Both the position numbers and the translations under genes were made by a program. The notes beneath the pieces were generated by a model that worked only from the letters and a program-made list of their open reading frames with translations, had not been told where the DNA came from and made no database searches. 64,000 nt of DNA. Source: Gordonibacter sp. 28C (GTDB lineage: Bacteria > Actinomycetota > Coriobacteriia > Coriobacteriales > Eggerthellaceae). Position 1 is the first letter of the stretch; the number at the start of each line of letters is the position of its first letter. Positions 39,183 through 48,296 of this stretch are shown one piece after another. The stretch is taken from positions 62,001 to 126,000 of the forward strand of contig NZ_PPTR01000001.1 in assembly GCF_003339845.1 (NCBI RefSeq). The letters run 5' to 3'.

Positions 39183-42107
39183 ATGTCACTTAAGATGAGC
39201 CGCCGAGGCTTCGTGAAGGCCTCGGCCGTAGCGACCGCCTCGACGCTGCTGCTGGGTTCGCAGGCTGGGGCTGCCTTCGCGGACGACGCGGTAGACGGCG
39301 CGAAAGCGACCTCGTCCGACGACGTGAAGATCATCCCGAGCGCATGCCGGCAATGCTACGGCCGCTGCGCGCTGTTCGGGCACGTCAAGGACGGACGCCT
39401 GGTGAAGATCGAGGGCAACCCCGACCTGTTCAGCGAAGGCACGCTGTGCGGGCGCTGCTTCGCCATCCCGCAGGAGCTGTACAACCCGCTGCGCGTGCGC
39501 TACCCGCAGAAGCGCGTGGGCGAGAAGGGCTCCGGCCAATGGAAGCGCATCACCTGGGAAGAGGCCTACGAGGAGGCCGCCAAGCGCTACACCGAGATCG
39601 GCGAGCAGTACGGCTGGCACACCATCGCCCACCAGTACGGCACCGGCCGCGACATGCTGCAGTTCCAGGCCATCAACAAGCTGTGGCTTGAGCTGGGTTC
39701 CACGGCCACGTTCGGCGTGGGCAACCTGTGCTGGGTGGGCTCGTACTTCACCAGCCAGCGCCTGTACGGCGACGAGACGCAGTACACCGGCTGGGACGGC
39801 AACAACACCAACTGCATCCTTATCTGGTGCCGCCAGGAGCGTAGCCGCGGCTACTACGACTGGCTGACCGTGAAGCGCGCGCAGGAGCGCGGCGCGAAGG
39901 TCATCTGCGTCGACCCGCGCTACACGTGCACGGCCAGCAAGGCCGACATCTGGCTGCCCATCCGCCCCGGCTCCGACATGGCGCTCGTGCTGGCGTTCAT
40001 CAACGAGATCATCCACTCGGACAAATGCGCCGAGGACTTCGCGCGCTTCTACACCAACGCCCCGTTCTTCATCGACGAGAAGGACGCGAACGGCAACGGC
40101 ACGGGCTACCAGCTGCGCGAGTCGCTCATGAAGGAAGGCGGCAACGAGGAGTTGTACCCCGCGTGGGACGAGGCTCACGACCAGCTGATTTTCTGGTCCG
40201 GCGACTGGCAGAACAAGCAGGGCGTGGGCGGCGAGAAGGCCTTCCAGTGGCTCGACGAGGCCGGCAACATCGTGGCCGACGCGAAGCCGGCGCTCTCCGG
40301 CAGCCATGAGATCAACGGCAAGACGTATCGCACGAGCTGGGACATCCTGGTGGAGCACGTCACCCCGTGGACCATCGAGCGCGCTGCCGAGTTCTGCGAG
40401 CTGCCCGAGGACAAGATCCGCGAGGCCATCCAAACCTACATCGACGCCAGCCCGCACGCGTGCTTCACGCGCGGCCAGAAGGTGGAGTTCTCCATCAACA
40501 CGTCCGGCATCTCGCAGGCGTTCACCATCATGATGGCGCTGGCCGGCAACTTCGACACGAAGGGCGGCCAGAACATCGGCCGCGAACCCGCCACCGGCTA
40601 CGACTCGTTCATGTTCGACGTCGTGCCCAACCAGCAGGGCCGCATGGGACAGCGCCGCAAGGAAACGGCCATGAACATCAAGAAGCTGTCCGTGTGCCAG
40701 AACACCGGCTACCAGCAGATCCTCGTGGCCGACGACGCCACGGGCGAGCTGCGCGAGACCACGCAGAACTCCGGCGGCCAGGTCATCTACGGCCAGCAGG
40801 GCGGCTTCGGCGCGGCCACGACGAAGGCCATGTCCCAGGGCGACCCGTTCCAGATCCACGGCTACTGGCAGCAGACCTCCGAGCCCATCCTGTCCATCGA
40901 GGGCGGCAAGGAGATCATCGAGGGCTTCAAGAACCTGGACTTCTTCGTGAACGTCGATCTGTACATGACCCCCTCGGGCGAGCTCGCCGACATCATCCTG
41001 CCGGCCGCGCACCCCAACGAGGTGGACCGCGTGGAGTGGGCGCACTCCGGCCACGGCTACCCCACCAGCCACACGTACCTCATCCGCCAGCCGTTCCACG
41101 AGCCGCTGGGCGAGTGCAAGGACGACATGGACATCTGCTTCGAGTTCGCGAAGTACATGGACGTGGACATGTACTGGAAGGACAAGTACGAGTTCTTCGA
41201 CTACATGGTGAAGGGCCCTGCCACGCTTCCGCCGCAACTTTCCTGCTCGAGCTTCGAGGACTTCCGCGAGCGCATCAGCGTGACCGGCGTGGAAATGGCC
41301 ACGGTGCGCAACGCGCCGAAGTACGAGACGGGCTTCATGCGCAAGACGAGCGACTTCAAGCCCGGCTTCAACACCATGTACCGCGGCAACAAGATGGGTT
41401 CGGTGTACCGCTTCCCCGGCACGAAGACGCCGGACGGCAAGGTCATCCCGGCGCATCCGCAGTCCGACAACGGCAAGATGGAAATGTGGTCCGAGGACCT
41501 GCTGCTGTACGGAAACGGCCCGCTGCCCGTGTACATCGAGCCCCCCATCACGAGGCTGTCGCGCCCCGACCTGCTGGACGAGTTCCCCTACACGCTCATC
41601 ACGGGCGGCCGCTCCCACGCGTTCTTCCACACGGAGTACCGCAACAGCCCGTGGATGCGCGAGGTGCACATGTTCCCCACGGTGGACATCAACCCGGCCA
41701 CGGCGGCCGAGCACGGCATCGAGCAGGACGACTGGGTGGTCATCGAAACGTACGTGGACAAGATCAAGCAGCGTGCGAACCTCACGGAGGCCATCAAGCC
41801 CGGCATGATCCACGTGGAGCACGATTGGTGGTTCCCCGAGCGCGAGGCCACGGACGACCTGCACGGCGCCCTGGACTCGAACTGCAACATCCTGTTCGAG
41901 AACAACGGCCCCTACGACCCCGCCGTGGGCACCGACAACTTCGGCGGCCTGTGCAAGATCTACAAGGCCGAGGACGGCGCGCCGAAGAACATCTGCATGA
42001 ACGAAGACGACCTGAAGATATTCCTGCCTCTGAGCGCCGAGCAGATCTCCGCCGACGACCAGCAGGACGGCGTGTCGCAGGTGACCGTGAAGGGAGGTGC
42101 GAAGTAG
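39183..42107 (+). CDS. Tat-exported molybdopterin oxidoreductase catalytic subunit
   Basis: A 974-residue Mo-bisPGD enzyme. The Tat signal has MSRRGFVKAS (arginines 7-8) and a hydrophobic stretch ending in AGAAFA, a signal-peptidase I site rather than a lipobox. The Fe4S4 cysteines are Cys55, Cys58, Cys62 and Cys89. Core motifs: QWKRITWEEAYEEAAKRY, NCILIWCRQERSRGYYD, ADIWLPIRPGSDMALVL, ELADIILPAAHPNEVDRVE, and a C-terminal dinucleotide-binding domain. AAAGGAGGAGGAG precedes ATG 39183. It is the first gene of a six-gene operon with DmsB-, DmsC-, TorD-, NapG- and NapH-like products. Size and partners resemble the membrane-linked catechol dehydroxylases of Eggerthella (such as dopamine dehydroxylase), but this is a resemblance, not an identification. 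Confidence 0.9.
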   Translation: MSLKMSRRGFVKASAVATASTLLLGSQAGAAFADDAVDGAKATSSDDVKIIPSACRQCYGRCALFGHVKDGRLVKIEGNPDLFSEGTLCGRCFAIPQELYNPLRVRYPQKRVGEKGSGQWKRITWEEAYEEAAKRYTEIGEQYGWHTIAHQYGTGRDMLQFQAINKLWLELGSTATFGVGNLCWVGSYFTSQRLYGDETQYTGWDGNNTNCILIWCRQERSRGYYDWLTVKRAQERGAKVICVDPRYTCTASKADIWLPIRPGSDMALVLAFINEIIHSDKCAEDFARFYTNAPFFIDEKDANGNGTGYQLRESLMKEGGNEELYPAWDEAHDQLIFWSGDWQNKQGVGGEKAFQWLDEAGNIVADAKPALSGSHEINGKTYRTSWDILVEHVTPWTIERAAEFCELPEDKIREAIQTYIDASPHACFTRGQKVEFSINTSGISQAFTIMMALAGNFDTKGGQNIGREPATGYDSFMFDVVPNQQGRMGQRRKETAMNIKKLSVCQNTGYQQILVADDATGELRETTQNSGGQVIYGQQGGFGAATTKAMSQGDPFQIHGYWQQTSEPILSIEGGKEIIEGFKNLDFFVNVDLYMTPSGELADIILPAAHPNEVDRVEWAHSGHGYPTSHTYLIRQPFHEPLGECKDDMDICFEFAKYMDVDMYWKDKYEFFDYMVKGPATLPPQLSCSSFEDFRERISVTGVEMATVRNAPKYETGFMRKTSDFKPGFNTMYRGNKMGSVYRFPGTKTPDGKVIPAHPQSDNGKMEMWSEDLLLYGNGPLPVYIEPPITRLSRPDLLDEFPYTLITGGRSHAFFHTEYRNSPWMREVHMFPTVDINPATAAEHGIEQDDWVVIETYVDKIKQRANLTEAIKPGMIHVEHDWWFPEREATDDLHGALDSNCNILFENNGPYDPAVGTDNFGGLCKIYKAEDGAPKNICMNEDDLKIFLPLSAEQISADDQQDGVSQVTVKGGAK

Positions 42108-42108
42108 C

Positions 42109-42681
42109 ATGACGCGCAACATCATCGCAATCGATCTTGACAGCTGCATCGGGTGCCACTCCTGCGCCGTGGTGTGCAAGCAGGAGAACAACGTGGGCTT
42201 GGGCACCTACTACAACAAGGTGCTGACGGTGGGCCCGTCCGGCACGTACCCCGACCTGGAAATGTACTATCTGCCCGTGGCGTGCCAGCACTGCGACAAC
42301 CCGGAGTGCGTGCACGTGTGCCCGACGGGCGCCAGCTACAAGCGCGAGGACGGCGTGGTGCTGGTGGACCACAGCAAGTGCATCGGCTGCCAGTACTGCG
42401 TCATGGCCTGCCCCTATGGCGTGCGCACCTACGACGCCGACAAGGATAAGGGCGTCATCGAGAAGTGCACCATGTGCGCGCATCTCATCGACAAGGGCGA
42501 GAAGCCGGCGTGTGTGAAGCACTGCCCCGGCCAGGCGCGCCTGTTCGGCGACGCGGACGACCCCGAGTCGGACGTGTCGAAGATGATCGCCCGCAAGAGC
42601 ACGCACAAGCTCAAGGACGTGGGGAACCATCCGGGCGTGACGTACGGCTTGGACAAGTTCTCTTGGAAAGGGGATGAGTAA
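42109..42681 (+). CDS. DmsB-type four-cluster ferredoxin subunit
   Basis: A 190-residue protein with four cysteine groups for four Fe4S4 clusters: CIGCHSCAVVCK (residues 13-24), CQHCDNPECVHVCPTG, CIGCQYCVMACPYG and CTMCAHLIDKGEKPACVKHCPGQ. It links the Mo-enzyme to the membrane anchor encoded next. It starts one base after the Mo-subunit stop with AGGGAGG overlapping that gene's end, and its own stop lies two bases before the anchor gene, so translation is tightly coupled. It has no signal of its own and should be carried out with the Tat partner. Confidence 0.93.
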   Translation: MTRNIIAIDLDSCIGCHSCAVVCKQENNVGLGTYYNKVLTVGPSGTYPDLEMYYLPVACQHCDNPECVHVCPTGASYKREDGVVLVDHSKCIGCQYCVMACPYGVRTYDADKDKGVIEKCTMCAHLIDKGEKPACVKHCPGQARLFGDADDPESDVSKMIARKSTHKLKDVGNHPGVTYGLDKFSWKGDE

Positions 42682-42683
42682 GC

Positions 42684-43562
42684 ATGGAAATTCAGTGGCC
42701 CCTTCTGATCTTCAGCGTTTTGCTGGGCGTGACTTCGGGATGCTTCGTGTTCTTGGGCGTGGGCGAGCTCAGGGGCAAGTTCAAGGACGTGCGGTTCATG
42801 AGCGCGTTGATCGCGTTCGTGTGCCTGGCCGTGGGCGGCTGCGTGTCGGTGCTGCACATGGGCCATCCGGAACGCGCGACGCACCTGCTGGGCAACCTGG
42901 GTTCCGGGCTGTCCAAGGAGCTGTTCACCGTCGCCATCATGGGCATCGTTTCGCTGGTGTACCTTATCTTGGCGAAGAAGGAGTACCCCGGCGCGAGCAA
43001 GGTGTTCGGCGTGCTGGGCGCGGTGCTGGGCCTGGTGCTGCCGGTGGTGGCCGGCGCCTCGTACCTGATCGCGGCGCGTCCCGCTTGGGATAGCGCGGCG
43101 CTGCCCCTCATGTTCCTGGGCGGCGGGCTGGCCATGGGCATGACGCTCATGGCGGGGCTCGTGCTGCTGCGCGGCAAGGCCTCCGAGGAGGGCGGCTTCG
43201 CGCTGAAGCTGGCCCTGGCGGGCGTCGTCATCATGGTGGTCACGTCGCTGGCCTACGTGATCTGGATCGCCATGGCGCCGTACCAGGCTCCCTCGCGCTC
43301 CATCGAGCGCTTGGTGTCGGGCGACTTGGCCGTGATGTTCTGGCTGGGCGTCGTGCTGGTGGGACTCGTTGCCCCGACGGCGCTTGCGGCTCTGGCCTGC
43401 GTGAAGGCTACGAAGGGCGAGGGCGGCACCGGTACGGTGAAGCCGTCGACGCTGGCCGGGTATATGTTCGCGGCGTGCGCTTGCTCGGTGATCGGCGCGG
43501 TGGTTTTGCGCGTCATCATGTACGGCGTGGGCACGAGTGTGGAGCAGTTCATTTACCGATAA
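42684..43562 (+). CDS. DmsC-like membrane anchor subunit
   Basis: A 292-residue protein with eight hydrophobic segments, matching the DmsC (dimethyl-sulfoxide-reductase anchor) family: QWPLLIFSVLLGVTSGCFVFLG at the start, LHMGHPERATHLLGNLGSGLSKELF (the conserved HMGxP region between helices 2 and 3, implicated in quinol binding), then hydrophobic pairs to the end. DmsC oxidises menaquinol and passes electrons to the ferredoxin subunit. Its presence makes this a complete DmsABC-type complex at the outer face of the membrane. Confidence 0.87.
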   Translation: MEIQWPLLIFSVLLGVTSGCFVFLGVGELRGKFKDVRFMSALIAFVCLAVGGCVSVLHMGHPERATHLLGNLGSGLSKELFTVAIMGIVSLVYLILAKKEYPGASKVFGVLGAVLGLVLPVVAGASYLIAARPAWDSAALPLMFLGGGLAMGMTLMAGLVLLRGKASEEGGFALKLALAGVVIMVVTSLAYVIWIAMAPYQAPSRSIERLVSGDLAVMFWLGVVLVGLVAPTALAALACVKATKGEGGTGTVKPSTLAGYMFAACACSVIGAVVLRVIMYGVGTSVEQFIYR

Positions 43563-43622
43563 GACTTGGCGGCGGGCAGGTTGGCGGAGTCAACCTGCCC
43601 GCGTCGGGCCCTGTTCGACCGC

Positions 43623-43671
43623 GCCCCGTGGCGGAATGCAGCCACCCCTCCCCGCTGCGTTCCGCCACGGG
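43623..43671 (+). terminator. Strong stem-loop between the anchor and chaperone genes
   Basis: An 18-bp stem with one mismatch (43623-43640 with 43654-43671; outer ends CCCCGTGGCGG and CCGCCACGGGG) and a 13-base loop. No T-tract follows. Its position right before a TorD gene parallels the hairpin at 4707-4743. Confidence 0.55.
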
Positions 43672-43706
43672 GGACGGCCGACGACAACGAAGAAGGAGCG
43701 TCAATC

Positions 43707-44387
43707 ATGGAAGAGGTCATGTCAGCCGAATTGGTGGAGAACCTGGTTGATTTCTGCGAGAACCGCGCACGGGTTTACGCGTTGTTGTCGCGTTGCTACG
43801 AGAAGGAGCTGGATGCGGCGTTCGCCGCCGAGTTGGCGGATGCGGCGCGCGTGGAGTCGGACGATCCGACGCTTGCCGAGGGCTTTGCGGCTCTGCAGGC
43901 CGATGTCGCGGCGTGCGATGACGAGCGGTTGGAGCAGCTGGCCGTGACGTTCGACCGCGTGTTCTTCGGCATGGGGCCGCGCACGGCGCAGAAGGCGTTT
44001 CCGTACGAGTCGGTGTACACGAGCGAAGGCGGCCTCATGATGCAGGACGCCTACAGCCAGGTGCTCCGCGTCTACCGCGAGGCGGGCTTTGCGAAGAACC
44101 CCGGCTTCACCGAGCCGGAGGACCATCTGGCCGTGGAGCTGGCCTTCATGGCGCTCTTGTGCGGTCGCGCTGTCGAGGCGCTGAGGGCCGGCGACGAGGC
44201 GGGCGCCGAGCGGCACCTGCGTGCGCAGCTGTCGTTTCTGCGGGACCATCTGCTGAATTGGATCGAGCGTTTCGCCGGCGACATGCGGAAAGCCGCCGAG
44301 GACGGGTTCTATCTCGATTTAGCCGTTTTCACCGAGGCGTACCTGAAAGCCGACGACGCCGCCGTAGCGGAGGTTTTGGAAGACTGA
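43707..44387 (+). CDS. TorD-family Mo-enzyme chaperone
   Basis: A 226-residue helical protein of the TorD/DmsD type: RARVYALLSRCYEKELDAAF at the start, then YESVYTSEGGLMMQDAYSQVLRVYREAGF, whose YESVY is the family's signature, and EPEDHLAVELAFMALLC, which contains the conserved EPxDHL motif. This is a clear family match. It should bind the Tat signal of the Mo-subunit encoded at 39183 and help cofactor loading. ATG 43707 follows AGAAGGA. Confidence 0.92.
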   Translation: MEEVMSAELVENLVDFCENRARVYALLSRCYEKELDAAFAAELADAARVESDDPTLAEGFAALQADVAACDDERLEQLAVTFDRVFFGMGPRTAQKAFPYESVYTSEGGLMMQDAYSQVLRVYREAGFAKNPGFTEPEDHLAVELAFMALLCGRAVEALRAGDEAGAERHLRAQLSFLRDHLLNWIERFAGDMRKAAEDGFYLDLAVFTEAYLKADDAAVAEVLED

Positions 44388-44410
44388 GGTCGACCAGATG
44401 GTTGGCTCTG

Positions 44411-44440
44411 CGCAGGGGCGGGCAGCAGGTCGCCCCTGCG
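44411..44440 (+). terminator. Stem-loop between the chaperone and NapG-like genes
   Basis: A perfect 10-bp stem (CGCAGGGGCG with CGCCCCTGCG) with a 10-base loop, 24 bases after the TorD stop. No T-tract; likely an attenuator or RNA-processing element within operon 4. Confidence 0.5.
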
Positions 44441-44468
44441 GTGGCTATTGGGGATGGAGGGGTGAACG

Positions 44469-45206
44469 ATGACGGATATCACGCGGCGCGGGTTCTTGGC
44501 GGCGGGCGTCGCCAGCGCGGCGCTCGTGGGCGTGGGCGGGTTCGGTGCCGCTACGGGACAGGCCGACCGGCCTTTCGTGCGGCCGCCGGGCGCGGAGTCG
44601 AACGCGCGGTTGGCGGCGTCGTGCAACCGCTGCCAGCGGTGCCTGCAAGCGTGCCCGTACGGCATAATAACGCCGGTGCCGCTGAGCGAGAGCCTGGTGG
44701 CGTACGGCACTCCCCTGCTCGCGTTCGAGCACGGATACTGCGATTTCTGCATGCAGTGCGTGGACGCCTGCCCGACGGACGCGCTTTCCTACGGCGGCCC
44801 GCGGGAGCGCGATCTGGGCGTGGCCGTGGTGGTGAAGGATGCCTGCGTGGCCTGGGATTGGTCGGGCTGCACGGTGTGCAAGGACGAGTGTCCGGTGGAA
44901 GGGGCCATCACGTTGGACGATCACGATCGCCCCGTGGTGCATCCCGACTTCTGCGACGGCTGCGGCCGTTGCGAGCAGGTGTGCCCCTCGGCCTCGCTGC
45001 GGGCCTACGATTCGAGCGTGCAGAACAAGGGAATCGTGGTGGTTTCGCGCGCGTGCGCGTCGGCGCATGCTGCACGCTCCGTCACCAGCGAAGAATTGGG
45101 GACCGGGCGTTACGAGCGCGCGTCTGAGGCGCTCGCCCCTCATTCGCAAGGCGTCCACCCGAACGGCCCGCACGACAAGAAGGAGGCCGGCCATGAAAAC
45201 GCATAA
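44469..45206 (+). CDS. NapG-like Tat-exported ferredoxin
   Basis: A 245-residue iron-sulfur protein with a Tat signal (ITRRGFLAAGVASAALVGVGGFG) and four cysteine groups: CNRCQRCLQACPYG, CDFCMQCVDACPTDA, CTVCKDECPVEGA and CDGCGRCEQVCPSAS, as in NapG/MauM proteins. NapG with NapH forms a quinol dehydrogenase that feeds electrons to a periplasmic reductase. There is no nap catalytic gene here, so the pair presumably serves the operon 4 Mo-enzyme, in addition to or instead of DmsC. Its last 14 bases overlap the NapH-like gene. Confidence 0.9.
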   Translation: MTDITRRGFLAAGVASAALVGVGGFGAATGQADRPFVRPPGAESNARLAASCNRCQRCLQACPYGIITPVPLSESLVAYGTPLLAFEHGYCDFCMQCVDACPTDALSYGGPRERDLGVAVVVKDACVAWDWSGCTVCKDECPVEGAITLDDHDRPVVHPDFCDGCGRCEQVCPSASLRAYDSSVQNKGIVVVSRACASAHAARSVTSEELGTGRYERASEALAPHSQGVHPNGPHDKKEAGHENA

Positions 45207-46182
45207 GCGCACGCTGCGCATCGTCGTGGCGCTGGCGGTGCTCGTGGTGGCGGTGGCATCCGCGCATTTCGGCGGAGCGCTGCCCGTGGGGACGCTCTGC
45301 CTGGCGTGTCCGGTGGGCTTTGCCCAGGTGGCGGCGGCGTCGCAAAGCATCCCTTGGCATCTGCTGCCGGGCGTGTTGGCGGTGCTGGCCATCGTGTTTC
45401 TGCTCGGGCGCGTGTTCTGCTCGTGGGTGTGCCCGTCGCAACTGCTCAAGAACGTGTTCGGCGGCCATACGCCGCGCGGTCTCTACGGCCGCGGCGGAGC
45501 GGCGTGCGAGGATGCGTCCTCCGGTGACGGCGGCGCGCCCGTCGAGCTTTCCGGGCGAACGGACGACGCCTTGTCCGCCGCTGCGGAAAAGGCGGCCCCT
45601 TCGCATTCCTGCTCGGCTTGCGCCAAGGGAGCGCCCAGCATCAAGACGCAGGGCGTCGTGCTGGCGGTGCTGTTGGTGGTGTCGTTCGCCGTGGGGTTCC
45701 CCGTGTTCTGTCTGCTGTGCCCCATCGGGCTCGTGTTCGGCACGCTGTGGGCCCTCAACCGCGTGTTCGTGCTGCTGCAGCCCGGCTGGGAGCTCATCGT
45801 GTTCCCGCTCATGCTGCTGGCCGAGCTGTTCCTGTTCAAGCGCTGGTGCGCGGCCATCTGCCCGCTGGGCTTCTTCTTCGGCCTGATGGAAAAGGCCCGT
45901 ACGAAGCTGGGCTTCGGCGTGCGCCCGCAGGCGAGCTGCGCCACCTGCGTCTCGAGCGAGGGGTGCCGCACGTGCTCGACCGTGTGCCCCGAGAACATCG
46001 ACGTGGCGGCGGTGGACGCTCCCACGTTGGAAGCCTGCACCCTCTGCGGCGACTGCCTGGAGAACTGCCCCACGAAGTCGATCAAGCTCGCTTTCGGCGC
46101 TCCGAAGAACGCCCCGAAGGCGCCCGAGGCCTCCGTCGCCGTACCGGCGCCCGACGAGGATCTTGCCTCGAAACCCGAGTAG
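45193..46182 (+). CDS. NapH-like membrane ferredoxin (quinol oxidation)
   Basis: A 329-residue protein with four to five membrane helices. It has the twin NapH/CcoG motifs CLACPVGFAQ and FCSWVCPSQLLK in the first half and CLLCPIGLVFG and CAAICPLGFFFG in the second, and a cytoplasmic tail with two Fe4S4 motifs (CATCVSSEGCRTCSTVCPENI and CTLCGDCLENCPTKS). It passes quinol electrons to the NapG-like partner. GGAGG precedes ATG 45193 inside the NapG gene. A ~65-residue Ala/Gly-rich loop between helices 2 and 3 is an insertion relative to typical NapH. Confidence 0.88.
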   Translation: MKTHKRTLRIVVALAVLVVAVASAHFGGALPVGTLCLACPVGFAQVAAASQSIPWHLLPGVLAVLAIVFLLGRVFCSWVCPSQLLKNVFGGHTPRGLYGRGGAACEDASSGDGGAPVELSGRTDDALSAAAEKAAPSHSCSACAKGAPSIKTQGVVLAVLLVVSFAVGFPVFCLLCPIGLVFGTLWALNRVFVLLQPGWELIVFPLMLLAELFLFKRWCAAICPLGFFFGLMEKARTKLGFGVRPQASCATCVSSEGCRTCSTVCPENIDVAAVDAPTLEACTLCGDCLENCPTKSIKLAFGAPKNAPKAPEASVAVPAPDEDLASKPE

Positions 46183-46222
46183 TGCCCTGCTCGTTGCGAG
46201 GACTTCGGGAATGCGGCTTGGC

Positions 46223-46282
46223 GCCGCCCCTGTGCACAGGGGCGGCATGAAGGGAAGCCCGGCGACAACGTCGTCGGGCTTC
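46223..46282. terminator. Two adjacent hairpins between convergent operons
   Basis: A 24-bp perfect palindrome at 46223-46246 (GCCGCCCCTGTG and its reverse complement), then a 13-bp stem at 46254-46282 (GAAGCCCGGCGAC-AAC-GTCGTCGGGCTTC with one G-U pair). They lie between the NapH-like gene (+) and the ABC permease gene (-), so they probably terminate transcription from both sides. Confidence 0.7.
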
Positions 46283-46288
46283 TGTGCG

Positions 46289-47452
46289 TCACTCCTGTCG
46301 AAGAGCCTCGATGGGCGTGAGGCGCGAGGCCCGGTAGGCGGGGAAGATGCCGAACGCCAGGCCGATGGCGGTGCTGGCGGCCGCAGCCACGGCCACGACG
46401 CTCCACGACGCCGCGAACGCCATGCCCAGGCTCTCTGCCAATGCGCCGAAAGCCAATCCCGCTGCAATGCCCACGGCGCCGCCGATCAGGCTGAGCAGCA
46501 GCGCTTCCGTCAGGAATTGCCGCAGGATGTCCGACCTCCGCGCGCCGAGCGCCTTCTTGATGCCTATCTCGCGGGTGCGCTCCGTCACCGACACCAGCAT
46601 CACGTTCATCACGCCGACTCCCGCCACCACGAGCGATATGCTGGCTATGCCGCCCAAAAGCAGCGTCATCGTTTGGTCGATCTGGTCGGAGGCGCCCAGC
46701 ATCTCGTCTTGCGACATGACGGAGAACTGGTTGGAGGGAATGCCCTTCGCGCCCGACAGGTAGCCGGTCAAAACCGCCTTCGCCAGCGGCACGCCGTCGT
46801 CGGCGGCGGGGCGCGCGTACACGGATTCGATCTTCGCGTCGCCGCCCAAGTTCGTTGCGGCGGTCAACGGAACGAGCACGAGCGCGTCGGCGTTCAGGCC
46901 CATCGTCTGGCCGGTGCTTTCCAGCACGCCCACCACGGTGAACGGGATGCCGGCTATCTTGAGCGTCTTGCCGACGCAGTCCGTGGTGCCGAACAGGTCG
47001 TTCGCCGTGTTCGTGCCGATGACGCACACGTTGGAGCGGTTCTCGCGATCCACGGCCGACAGGTCGCGCCCCGCGGCAAGCTTCAGGTTGCGCACGGACA
47101 GGTAGTGCTCGTCGGAGGCTTCGATCACGCCGCGTTGGGTTTTGCGCTCGCCGGCCGTCAAGTCGCCGCCCACGCCCTTCGACGGCGCGACCGAGCCGAT
47201 GCCGGGCAGAGCGCGCAAGGCTTCCATGTCCTCGTAGGCAAGCCCTTCTTTGTCGAACACGAAGGCCGACAGGACGTCGCCGCCCAGCGCTTTCATGCGC
47301 TCCTCCACCTGCCGGTTCGAGCCGTCGCCCATGCCCACGAGCACGATGACCGACGAGATGCCGATAACCAGCCCCAGCATGGTGAGCGCCGTGCGCAGCT
47401 TGTTGCGGGAGATGCTGGACAGCGCGGTTCTAACCGTTTGCACGCGTCGCAT
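46289..47452 (-). CDS. MacB-type ABC transporter permease
   Basis: A 387-residue permease: one N-terminal helix ([23 protein letters not shown]), a ~200-residue extracellular MacB periplasmic-core domain, then three C-terminal helices with the FtsX-like signature [37 protein letters not shown]. MacB-type systems do not pump through the membrane but use ATP to drive conformational change outside it. It overlaps the ATPase gene by 23 bases and is last in a four-gene operon with an adaptor and a small membrane protein. Confidence 0.92.
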   Translation of the reverse strand: MRRVQTVRTALSSISRNKLRTALTMLGLVIGISSVIVLVGMGDGSNRQVEERMKALGGDVLSAFVFDKEGLAYEDMEALRALPGIGSVAPSKGVGGDLTAGERKTQRGVIEASDEHYLSVRNLKLAAGRDLSAVDRENRSNVCVIGTNTANDLFGTTDCVGKTLKIAGIPFTVVGVLESTGQTMGLNADALVLVPLTAATNLGGDAKIESVYARPAADDGVPLAKAVLTGYLSGAKGIPSNQFSVMSQDEMLGASDQIDQTMTLLLGGIASISLVVAGVGVMNVMLVSVTERTREIGIKKALGARRSDILRQFLTEALLLSLIGGAVGIAAGLAFGALAESLGMAFAASWSVVAVAAAASTAIGLAFGIFPAYRASRLTPIEALRQE

Positions 47453-48296
47453 GGGCTTCTCCTTCCCGTTCCGCCGCCGGGCGCACCGTCGCGGCTGTCG
47501 GCTCAGCGTCGCTGCGCCCGGCGGTGCCGCAAATCGCGCGGCGCCTATCCTCGTGCCCGTGCGCGCTCGTGCACAAGCGGCCGTCCGCGATGCGCACCAC
47601 GCGATCGGCCTGCTCGGCCAGGTCGGGGTTGTGCGTGATGAGGATGACCGTCTGCCCCTCGTGGTGCAGGCTTTTGAACAGCTCCATGATCTCGACGCTC
47701 GTGCGCGAGTCCAGCGCGCCGGTGGGCTCGTCGGCCAGGATGATCTTCGGCTCGCCCACGAGCGCCCGCGCGATGGCCACGCGCTGCTGTTGGCCGCCCG
47801 AAAGCTGGTTCGGCAGGTGATGATCGCGGCCTTCCAGCCCCACCTTCGCCAAGTAGCGGCGAGCGGTGGCGTCGGCTTCGCGCGATTTCGTGCCGCGATA
47901 GGCCAGCGGCAGCTTCACGTTCTCCAGCGCGGTGAGCGAGCCCAGCAGGTTGAAGCTTTGGAACACGAACCCGATCGAGCGGTTGCGCAGGTCGGCCAGA
48001 TCGTTGTCGGCGAGCAGCGCCACGTCTTGGCCGTCCAGCACGTACGTGCCTTCGTCGGGCACGTCCAGCAGCCCGATGATGTTCATGAGGGTGGACTTCC
48101 CCGAACCCGACGGGCCGACGATGGTCACGAACTCCCCCTCGTCCACGGAGAAGTCTATGCCGTCAAGGGCGTGGACCACCTCGTCGCCCATGGGGTAGCG
48201 TTTGGCCAGCCGCTCCATGCGGATGGTGGAAGAGGCGACGCTCGTAGCGGACGAGGGGCGTTCCTTCGCGTGCGTCCCCTTGCGCTCCGTCATCAT
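47430..48296 (-). CDS. MacB/LolD-type ABC transporter ATPase
   Basis: A 288-residue ATP-binding subunit: Walker [11 protein letters not shown]-loop FVFQSFNLL, signature [15 protein letters not shown], Walker [13 protein letters not shown], and H-loop [10 protein letters not shown]. This is the MacB/LolD branch, which typically energises FtsX-like permeases. It has about 25 extra residues at the N terminus and about 50 at the C terminus. It overlaps both neighbours, 23 bases with the permease and 4 bases with the adaptor. Confidence 0.95.
   Translation of the reverse strand: MMTERKGTHAKERPSSATSVASSTIRMERLAKRYPMGDEVVHALDGIDFSVDEGEFVTIVGPSGSGKSTLMNIIGLLDVPDEGTYVLDGQDVALLADNDLADLRNRSIGFVFQSFNLLGSLTALENVKLPLAYRGTKSREADATARRYLAKVGLEGRDHHLPNQLSGGQQQRVAIARALVGEPKIILADEPTGALDSRTSVEIMELFKSLHHEGQTVILITHNPDLAEQADRVVRIADGRLCTSAHGHEDRRRAICGTAGRSDAEPTAATVRPAAEREGEAHATRANG

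Noticed and set aside
39186-42206. 1006-codon open frame opposite the operon 4 Mo-subunit
   Set aside because: Same reason; the Mo-enzyme on the plus strand has full motifs and a Tat signal.
44469-46182. Periplasmic nitrate reductase (Nap) system
   Set aside because: NapG and NapH homologues are present but there is no NapB or NapD, and the Mo-subunit pairs with DmsBC; calling it nitrate reductase is not justified.
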